The notes under the pieces were generated by a model. That model saw only the letters and a program-made list of their open reading frames with translations. It did no database searches and was not told where the DNA came from. A stretch of 64,000 nucleotides of DNA from Amylostereum areolatum (taxonomy: Eukaryota; Basidiomycota; Agaricomycetes; Russulales; Stereaceae). The stretch is taken from NCBI GenBank assembly GCA_012932865.1, contig SAXG01000048.1:1-64000 (forward strand), given 5' to 3'. A program made the position numbers and the translations under genes. How positions within the stretch are numbered: position 1 is the first letter of the stretch; every line of letters starts with the position of its first letter. Positions 51,443 through 58,478 of this stretch are shown in pieces.

Positions 51443-52468
51443 ATGTCCGACGCCGAATCCAAACCTGCCGTCTCCAAGCGGGAGATCGGCCCCAAGCCAA
51501 AGCCATTCAAAGGCGATAGACGCGACACCCTCCGGTTCTCCCTCGAGCTCCGCATGTTCCTGCGCGTTAACAAGGATGTTTATGCCACAGATGACGCCAA
51601 GATGATGCTCCTCCTCAGCCTGATGGAGGACGACACGGCGAAAGCCTGGGCCACGCATCGCCGCATGGAACTCTTCGCCGACGAAGACGAGAAGGAAGAC
51701 GCCGACACCCTCGACCCCACGCCCCCAACACTCCACTATAGCTCCTACAAAGAGCTCTTCGAGAGGTTTGGCAAAGACTTCGTGCCCGTCGACCCGAAGA
51801 TAGAGGCTCAGCGTAAGATCAACGAGCTCGCAATGACCACCCGGGACGTCACTGACTTTATCACCGAGTTTGAGATGCTGGCAACCATGTCAGCGTACGA
51901 CGACGAGGCGCTAATCCACTTTTTCAAGAAGGGACTTCAGCGTGACCTCGGCAAGCAGGTGGCCCGGTCGTACCCGTTCCCCACCAAGCTCGCGGAGTGG
52001 AAGGAGCGCGCCCGCCGCATCAACCACCAGTGGCTCGAAGAGAACCCGGAGAGGAAGAGCAGTCAGTCCAAGGGGGCTGTCGCGCTCACCTCGAACGGTT
52101 CGACCAACGACTCCTCGTCACGCCGAGTCGGCGCCTTCACCAACACCTCGACCCGCCCTGCAAAGCTGACGGACGACGAGCGCGCAAAGATGATGCGCGA
52201 AGGCAAGTGCTTCATGTGTCGACAAGCCGGTCACGTCTCTCGCGACTGCCCCAACCGCGACTCGAGCGCGCGACGGGTGGGCGCAGTAGAGACTGGGTCC
52301 AAGGCCCCTCCCCTGCCAACGAACACGGCTCCGTCCACTGCGAAAGCAGCTCCCGACCCATCCAAAACCATCGCGGCGATCACTCGCCAGCTGAAGGATC
52401 TGGACGCGGAAGGCAAGGAGCAGGCAGTAGCGCTGTTGAAGGACATCCTGGAATCGCAGGATTTTTGA
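51443..52468 (+). CDS. Gypsy-1b Gag
   Basis: 341 residues from the first ATG of the transcript (context ACAAGATGT, A at -3). MSDAESKP is followed by a basic stretch (KPKPFKGDRR), the gag helical domain (FSLELRMFLRVNKDVY; KAWATHRRMELF; YKELFERFGKDFVPVD), and a zinc knuckle (CFMCRQAGHVSRDC). It stops with TGA in GATTTTTGA. A T5 run lets tRNA re-pair in the -1 frame, giving entry to pol. The frame is also open upstream through the leader and LTR, so an N-terminally extended form from a near-cognate start is possible. Confidence 0.88.
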   Translation: MSDAESKPAVSKREIGPKPKPFKGDRRDTLRFSLELRMFLRVNKDVYATDDAKMMLLLSLMEDDTAKAWATHRRMELFADEDEKEDADTLDPTPPTLHYSSYKELFERFGKDFVPVDPKIEAQRKINELAMTTRDVTDFITEFEMLATMSAYDDEALIHFFKKGLQRDLGKQVARSYPFPTKLAEWKERARRINHQWLEENPERKSSQSKGAVALTSNGSTNDSSSRRVGAFTNTSTRPAKLTDDERAKMMREGKCFMCRQAGHVSRDCPNRDSSARRVGAVETGSKAPPLPTNTAPSTAKAAPDPSKTIAAITRQLKDLDAEGKEQAVALLKDILESQDF

Positions 52469-55400
52469 AACGCCCCCCAGTCGCGTCGTCTGGTGGAGGC
52501 AAAGGACTTTTGGTATCATCGTCGAATCGTTTCGCTGTATTATCATCCATGCATACCTGTGAGCAATCGTATCCCCCGTGTCTGTATCTGTCTACTGTCA
52601 CCAAGAACAGGCAAACACCATCGATCACGCTCAAAGTCAAGCTGATCGGACGAGTTACCAAAAGAGAAATCGACGCAGACGCGCTGCTTGATAGCGGCGC
52701 AGAAGGAATTATCCTGAACCGAAGCTTCGTTGAACGCAAGAAGCTCACCACAAGAAAACTAGAAAACCCGTTCCCCGTGCGTAATGTGGACGGCACCGAG
52801 AACATCATGGGCTGGGTACGCGACACAACGACCCAGCGGATCCGGATATACTCGCAAGATTCAAAGGCATACCATGAGGAAGAAGCTGAGTTCTTCATCA
52901 CCGACATCGGCGATCATGACATGATCCTTGGAACAGACTGGCTCGATGAGCACAATCCAACCATAGACTGGCAACGAGACCGTGTTGACATGCTCCGCTG
53001 CCCTCCCTCATGCACTCTGTCCAAACCTCCTGTGACGAACCTCGCGACCAAGCCACGGAAACCATCATCGGTCCAATCACAGCGTAAGGTTGAAGCGGGT
53101 AAAACCCCGAGGACACCTCTCGTCGTGGACGATCCCTTCCCAGAGCCGACATATGTGTCCTGGACCCCAGTCCCCACTTATGTTATTCCTGCACGCAGAG
53201 TCAAAGGTGTTCGCGTCCGCACGGTCCATCGCTCCCCTCTACCCGCACGACTCTTCACTGAAGACGACGATGAGCGGCCCATGGTATTCCGAGACTGGGA
53301 GATCAATGGACTACGCCACGCCGGAATCCTCCCTGAAACCGATGGTCCTAATCCAGATGCAATACCCATCCGCGCGGGCTTTACAAAGGCGCAGGAGCTT
53401 GCAGAGCATTCAAAAGAGAACGCACGCCCGCAAACCTTTGAAGACTTAGTCCCCCCGCCGTACCGCGACTTCGTGCCTGTATTCGACAAAAAAACCTCCG
53501 AGCGACTTCCTGACCGACGACCATGGGACCATGCTATCGACATGAAAGATGGCTTTGAACCCAAACCGTGCAAAATCTACCCCCTCTCACCTTCCGAGCA
53601 GATCGAACTCGACACCTTCCTCGACGACCACCTGAAGAAGGGCTATATCCGCCCTTCGAAGTCACCTCAGGCGAGTCCGTTCTTCTTTGTGAAGAAAAAG
53701 GATGGAAAGCTGCGTCCCGTACAGGACTATCGAGAATTAAACAAGGGCACTGTCAAGAATGAATACCCCTTGCCACTGATCTCTGAAATTGTCGACCGCC
53801 TCAAAGGTGCAAAGATCTTCTCCAAGATGGATGTTCGCTGGGGCTACAACAATGTCCGCATCAAGGAAGGCGACGAGTGGAAGGCTGCGTTCAAGACGAA
53901 TCGCGGTCTCTTCGAACCTACGGTGATGTTTTTCGGGCTTATGAACTCCCCTGCGACATTTCAGGCAATGATGAATGAACTGTTCAAGGATCTCATCGAC
54001 TCGGGCAAAGTCATCATCTACATGGACGACATCTTGGTGTTCACTCGCACCATGGACGAACACCGTGCCATAGTGCGGCAGGTTCTGCAGCGTTTGCAAG
54101 ACAACGACCTCTTCCTCAAACCGGAGAAATGCGTCTTTGAACAAGACTCTGTCGAATACCTCGGACTCATCATCTCGCACGACAAGATCGCTATGGACCC
54201 CGTCAAGGTAGCAGGTATTCAGGACTGGCCGACACCACGAACGGTCAAAGATGTGCAATCCTTCCTCGGCTTTGGCAACTTCTACCGACGTTTCATCAAG
54301 GACTTCTCCAAGGTGGCACGGCCCCTATTTGATCTGACAAAGAAGGACTGCACATGGGACTGGTCGACGGACTGCCAAACTGCGTTTGACGCACTGAAAG
54401 CTGCGTTTACTTCCTCCCCCGTCTTGGTCATGCCTGACCCAAAGAAGCCTTACCTCGTTGAAGTCGATGCCTCGGACTTTGCTACTGGAGGTATACTCTC
54501 GCAGAAAGGCGACGACGGTCACTGGCATCCAGTGGCGTATCTGTCCAAGGCCCTATCGGAACCGGAACGGAACTACGACATCTACGACAAGGAGCTGCTT
54601 GCAATCATCCGTGCGCTTGAAGCCTGGCGCCACTACCTCGAAGGCGCCCCCGACACCGTCGAAATCTGGACAGATCACAAGAACCTGGAGCACTTCAAGA
54701 CGGCACAGAAGCTGAGCCGCCGACAGGCACGTTGGGCTCTATTCCTCACTCGATTTGACTTCTCGCTCGTTCATAAACCAGGAATTTCCCACCGCCCGGA
54801 TCCAATGTCTCGACGACCCGATCACAAGGATGGTGTTGAAAACGACAACAAGGAGCGCGTCTTGCTTGACCCCAAGTACTTCCAAGTATGCGCAACAAGG
54901 CCAGGAGCAGTAACCTCCCTCGGTGATGTCGAACTCCGACGACGTATCCGCGACTGCAAAACCAAGGACATCGAGGTCGTTCAAGCCCTGGACGCCATCT
55001 TACGAAACGGACCACGTACACTTGTCAAGAACCTTCAAGAGTGGAACTACGAAGAAGGCCTGGTCCTGTTTAGAGGAAAGGTATATGTCCCTGCAGACGA
55101 CGAGTTGCGACGCGACATTGTCAAAATGTACCATGAATCGCCCCTGGCTGGACACCCTGGTCGCTTCAAGACTTACGAGCTTGTGAGTCGTGAATATTGG
55201 TGGCCTGGCATGTCTGTCTTTGTCCGCGACTTTGTAACAGGATGCGCAACCTGCCAGTCGACGAAGACACAGAGCAGCCGACCCCACGTCGACATGATCC
55301 CAAACGAAGTACCCGATCGACCATTTGGCGTCATCTCCACTGACTTCATCGTCGAACTCCCTGACTGCGAAGGCTATAACGCCGTCAATGTCGTGGTCGA

Positions 55401-56556
55401 TCGCCTCACCAAGATGGTGGTTACCACCCCATGTACAACGAAGATCACCAGCGATGGCACGGCCGACATTCTCTTCAATAAGGTATATCGACACTACGGC
55501 TTAGCAGACAAGATCATCTCGGATCGTGGACCCCAGTTTGCTGGACAGGTGATGCGTACACTCAACGAGAAGCTCGGGATCAAGTCCGCCCTCAGCACAG
55601 CGTATCACCCACAGACAGACGGCCAAACCGAACGCGAGAACCAGAACCTCGAGCAGTTTCTGCGAGTATTCTGCAACTACCGTCAAGACGACTGGGTGAA
55701 GTGGTTGCCCTTCTTCGAGTTTTCTCACAACTCTCGCACCCATGCAGCTACTGGAAAGGCTCCCTTTGAAGTCCTCTACGGCTTCCTCCCCAAGATGTAC
55801 CCGTCCGTAAACCCATCCTCAAAGGTCCCTGCAGTTGAAGAACGCCTCCGTCAACTTGAAGAAGTCCGACAAGAGATCAAAGCCAGCCTTGCCCTCGCAT
55901 CTGACTTAATGAAGCACTACAATGGTGACACGATCAGCAAATCGACACTGTTCGCCGTTGGAGACAAGGTCTGGCTCAAAGGCAAAAACCTGAAGACGAC
56001 GAGGCCGAAAGCTAAGCTTGCTGCCAAACGATTTGGACCCTTCGAGATCGTTGACGTCATTAGCCCAGTGAACTACCGCCTGAAGCTGCCGAAGACGTGG
56101 AGAATCCACCCAGTCTTCCATGCTTCGCTGCTCACCGCATACAAGGAGACGACGGCACATGGTCCAAACTATGAACAACCGCCGCCTGACCTCGTTGATG
56201 ACGAAGAAGAATATGATGTTGAAGACATCATCGACTCGAAGCCGACCCGCAACAAGAAAGGCATACAATACCTCGTCAAGTGGGCAGGCTATCCTGACTC
56301 CGAGAATACCTGGCTCCCTCGCTCCTCGCTCTCAAAAGTCACCGACATGATCGACGCCTTCCACAAACGCCATCCAAATGCGCCCCGCCCTGTGCGTTCC
56401 CTCGGCATCTCCTTTGACGATTTCCTCGCATCTACCCTTGCAGATGACATTGCGCTCCAGGCGAAAGCGCGTCTTAAAGGGCGGGTAATGTCACGGATCA
56501 CTCCATTTCTCTCTTCGTTTGCAGACCTCGTACACGCGACGTGTCACGGCACATGA
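52465..56556 (+). CDS. Gypsy-1b Pol polyprotein (PR-RT-RH-IN-chromodomain)
   Basis: Read in the -1 frame from the gag end (KRPPVASSGGGKG), about 1,363 residues. Protease ALLDSGAEG; reverse transcriptase YPLPLISEIV...IYMDDILVF; RNase H VEVDASDFATGG; integrase zinc finger GHPGRFKTYE...CATCQSTK and core SDRGPQF; GPFEIVDV; chromodomain YDVEDIIDSK...YLVKWAGYPDSENTW. No stop or frameshift. The frame ends inside the 3' LTR at 56554-56556. It is about 95% similar to Gypsy-1a in protein. Confidence 0.92.
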   Translation: MKRPPVASSGGGKGLLVSSSNRFAVLSSMHTCEQSYPPCLYLSTVTKNRQTPSITLKVKLIGRVTKREIDADALLDSGAEGIILNRSFVERKKLTTRKLENPFPVRNVDGTENIMGWVRDTTTQRIRIYSQDSKAYHEEEAEFFITDIGDHDMILGTDWLDEHNPTIDWQRDRVDMLRCPPSCTLSKPPVTNLATKPRKPSSVQSQRKVEAGKTPRTPLVVDDPFPEPTYVSWTPVPTYVIPARRVKGVRVRTVHRSPLPARLFTEDDDERPMVFRDWEINGLRHAGILPETDGPNPDAIPIRAGFTKAQELAEHSKENARPQTFEDLVPPPYRDFVPVFDKKTSERLPDRRPWDHAIDMKDGFEPKPCKIYPLSPSEQIELDTFLDDHLKKGYIRPSKSPQASPFFFVKKKDGKLRPVQDYRELNKGTVKNEYPLPLISEIVDRLKGAKIFSKMDVRWGYNNVRIKEGDEWKAAFKTNRGLFEPTVMFFGLMNSPATFQAMMNELFKDLIDSGKVIIYMDDILVFTRTMDEHRAIVRQVLQRLQDNDLFLKPEKCVFEQDSVEYLGLIISHDKIAMDPVKVAGIQDWPTPRTVKDVQSFLGFGNFYRRFIKDFSKVARPLFDLTKKDCTWDWSTDCQTAFDALKAAFTSSPVLVMPDPKKPYLVEVDASDFATGGILSQKGDDGHWHPVAYLSKALSEPERNYDIYDKELLAIIRALEAWRHYLEGAPDTVEIWTDHKNLEHFKTAQKLSRRQARWALFLTRFDFSLVHKPGISHRPDPMSRRPDHKDGVENDNKERVLLDPKYFQVCATRPGAVTSLGDVELRRRIRDCKTKDIEVVQALDAILRNGPRTLVKNLQEWNYEEGLVLFRGKVYVPADDELRRDIVKMYHESPLAGHPGRFKTYELVSREYWWPGMSVFVRDFVTGCATCQSTKTQSSRPHVDMIPNEVPDRPFGVISTDFIVELPDCEGYNAVNVVVDRLTKMVVTTPCTTKITSDGTADILFNKVYRHYGLADKIISDRGPQFAGQVMRTLNEKLGIKSALSTAYHPQTDGQTERENQNLEQFLRVFCNYRQDDWVKWLPFFEFSHNSRTHAATGKAPFEVLYGFLPKMYPSVNPSSKVPAVEERLRQLEEVRQEIKASLALASDLMKHYNGDTISKSTLFAVGDKVWLKGKNLKTTRPKAKLAAKRFGPFEIVDVISPVNYRLKLPKTWRIHPVFHASLLTAYKETTAHGPNYEQPPPDLVDDEEEYDVEDIIDSKPTRNKKGIQYLVKWAGYPDSENTWLPRSSLSKVTDMIDAFHKRHPNAPRPVRSLGISFDDFLASTLADDIALQAKARLKGRVMSRITPFLSSFADLVHATCHGT

Positions 56557-56921
56557 CTTTCCCTTGCATCACATGCTTCAACGACGTCATTGCCCGGACT
56601 TCCGAGCGGGGTTCCGAGCGGGGTTCCGCATCCTTATCTATGACATCACTGCTCCGGACCTTCGTCCTCCGCCCCATGACTCCTTTCCTATTGTTCCCCC
56701 CCGCTCGCGCCACTATCGCATCGCATCGCACCATCATTCCCACTTGTATATAAGGACAGTGTTTCTCTTCCCTTTTCCCTAGACTGTCCATCTCGTCATA
56801 CGGTACTGTAGCGTACGTTGCACTACCCTAGACCCCGGCACTCTCGAATCTATTTTCTTCTCGCTCCTCCCATCGTCGCGACTTAGGCGGTTCATCGGTC
56901 TCATAAACTGCGTTTCTGACA
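56489..56921 (+). repeat. Gypsy-1b 3' LTR (433 bp)
   Basis: Carries the extra 12-bp duplication near 56605. TATA box at 56745-56755. Confidence 0.95.
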
Positions 56922-56926
56922 GAACC
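56922..56926. repeat. Gypsy-1b right TSD (GAACC)
   Basis: Second TSD copy; coding sequence of the cluster exon resumes here. Confidence 0.95.
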
Positions 56927-57667
56927 GTGCTGGTTGACACCAGGGAACAGCACATTGTGCTCTCAGTGCCAGTTCCGAAAGCAGGCATGCAGCCACTCGC
57001 AAAAGAACACTTTTACTTCCTACAAGAAATGGCTTGAGCTTCGGGCCGTGAAAAAGGTAAACCGGATTCCACTTTATCGGCGACCTGAGAAAGGCCCCGA
57101 TGAACGTGCTCCGACCCCGACGGCTCCGACGGCGGGTCCTTCTCGGCGGACCAAGGCGAAAGTCATAGTCGAGGTTGACGCTCCGATGAAGACCCGGGCG
57201 GCGAAGAAGGACAAGGGTAAGGGTGTTTCCCGTGCCACGAAAGGTATATTTCCGCTTTTTTTCTCTTTTGTTCTTTACTTTCTAATTTGTTTTTCACTTT
57301 TGCAGGTTCGATGAGTGACCTTGATGCTAGAATCGGGCACCATCTCGAAGCTTTCACGGCAACTCTGCTTGAGGCCATGAAGTCGGAGCAGGAGCAAACG
57401 GAGAAGGCCATCCAGGACGCCCTCAAGCCTGTCGTCGATGGCATCGCAAAACTCAAGGCGAAGAACAAGATGGTCTTGTATGAGCTCAACGAGCTCCACA
57501 AGTTCATGGGAAGTGTTGCCGATGATGCTGGCGAGGTTCGGGACCAGGCCGAGGCGGTGCAAGAGCAGTTAAAACGTGTGTTCGGCGATCAGGGTGGGGA
57601 GGAGGGGGAAGAGAAAGGGGGCGAAGAAGGGGGCGAGGATGAGGATGAGGATGAGGATGAGGAGTGA

Positions 57668-57937
57668 ATCTTGTACTGTAGACAGGTTATCGAATGTTCA
57701 AATCGTGTTCATGCTCATGGCTTGAGATCTGAGAGGTTCGGCACGCCGACGAACACACGCCGACAGGGTCCAACGAGACCAAGGAGTCCGACGAGACCAA
57801 GGAGACGGGGTCCGATGGGGTCCGATGTGTCCGACCGGCGACAGACTCCGACATTCGCCAGACCACGAACTAATAGTATTTAATTGCTACATTTCTACTA
57901 TAGGTTCACTTAACTATGACTTCAACTAGTGTATACA
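57668..57937. repeat. KDZ right internal non-coding region rich in TCCGA words
   Basis: 3' flank of the last family gene. 57740-57870 holds repeated GTCCGAYG, CGCCGAC and AGACCAAGGAG units. No gene. Confidence 0.7.
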
Positions 57938-58054
57938 TGAAGCCCTCCATGGGCCCACGTGTGACCACACCCCATGGGCCCACCGTGGGGTATGTGTCGG
58001 CAACACCTTATTTGACCTGTGAAGTATGTGTCTCAATGTCCTTATTTGGCTAAG
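57938..58054 (-). repeat. KDZ right (sub)terminal inverted repeat
   Basis: Reverse complement of the left repeat at 9862-9980; see there. Ends TATTTGGCTAAG, matching CTTAGTCAAATA of the left end with one change. Confidence 0.85.
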
Positions 58055-58061
58055 GGAGGTC

Positions 58062-58069
58062 GGACCAGC
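58062..58069. repeat. Right copy of putative KDZ TSD (GGACCAGC)
   Basis: See 9848-9855. Confidence 0.6.
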
Positions 58070-58190
58070 CCCCATGTTGTGGCCCCTTCTTTGACATTTG
58101 ACGCCTTTAGGTTATATAAAGCCCCTCAAGACCTCAAGCTTCAATCCCAGAGATTCCCAGTCGTTCGCGGTAAGCCATCCTTCCTCCCAT
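58070..58190 (+). promoter_or_regulatory. Flanking DNA with TATA-like element
   Basis: 121 bp between the KDZ element and hAT copy 2. GGTTATATAAAG near 58111 looks like a core promoter, and GTAAGC near 58170 could be a splice donor. It may be the 5' end of a host gene hit by both elements. Confidence 0.35.
58183..58190. repeat. Presumed left TSD of hAT copy 2 (CCTCCCAT)
   Basis: The eight bases before the TIR; the right end of the element is outside the window, so the duplicate cannot be checked here. Confidence 0.5.
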
Positions 58191-58478
58191 TAGAGCTCTT
58201 CACGAGTGCACTCTTACGGGTACCTGCAACCTTGAGACAGGTACCCGTGACCTCTAAGCCCATACTCGCATCCGCGCGAGTACCAGGCACAAAGGTACCC
58301 GCCCGGCGGGTATCCATATCCGTGAGTGTGCGGGTATTGCAAGTACCTGTCGTACCTGGTAATGATGTCATACTTACTGCGAGTACTCACAGATCTGGCA
58401 TCCGCATGGACCGCCTACTTCACACCCCTGCTGTCACTGAGGGAGATAAGCCATGACATTCTGGTACACATAATACAG

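Larger units (their letters stand above)
50387..56921 (+). mobile_element. Gypsy-1b, full-length Ty3/Gypsy chromovirus (6535 bp)
   Basis: LTRs 50387-50807 (421 bp) and 56489-56921 (433 bp) share ends TGTCA/TGACA. They differ by a 12-bp duplication (GCGGGGTTCCGA, near 56605) and about ten substitutions, so it is older than Gypsy-2. TSD GAACC. The leader starts ACCTGGACAGTC, a possible TGG-type primer-binding site. Polypurine tract AAAGGGCGGGTAA before the 3' LTR. Confidence 0.95.
49516..57667 (+). pseudogene. Zn2Cys6-like coiled-coil protein, plus-type (pair 2), split by Gypsy-1b
   Basis: Parallels the gene at 45863. Exon 49516-49662 encodes VMRLQYALAYALAVSRR and WWDRYMEEM. The next exon has SELSAHGVFSG and EQWWSRG. 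Then comes an acidic exon ending HSIDGKDWPNQ, and a cluster exon starting TPCDRCRKTDEP near 50351. Gypsy-1b is inserted at GAACC, between Cys2 and Cys3. With the element and one GAACC removed the exon reads on as CWLTPGNSTLCSQC and QACS, followed by a basic segment. The last exon (after the intron at about 57244-57305) is a coiled coil (LEAMKSEQEQTEKAIQDALK) with an acidic tail ending at TGA 57665-57667. Apart from the insertion the frame is intact. Confidence 0.75.
9856..58061 (+). mobile_element. Giant KDZ (Kyakuja/Zisupton-type) DNA transposon with nested insertions
   Basis: The unit spans 48.2 kb and is bounded by inverted repeats of about 120 bp and a putative 8-bp TSD. It carries a KDZ transposase at the left, transcribed inward. 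Removing Gypsy-1a, Gypsy-2, the hAT and Gypsy-1b with one TSD copy each leaves about 20 kb. The cargo is a small acidic gene, a family of at least five W-module/coiled-coil genes (four with a Zn2Cys6-like cluster), and two genes of unknown function. KDZ elements are known from fungi and some animals, and in mushrooms often carry extra genes. This size and this cargo are inferred here from the two ends; the exact terminal bases are uncertain because the outermost 6-7 bp do not match. Confidence 0.65.

Noticed and set aside
9856..58061. A TET/JBP dioxygenase gene as KDZ cargo
   Set aside because: These are known to accompany KDZ elements in mushrooms, so I looked for the HxD...H...R pattern in the cargo genes and saw none.
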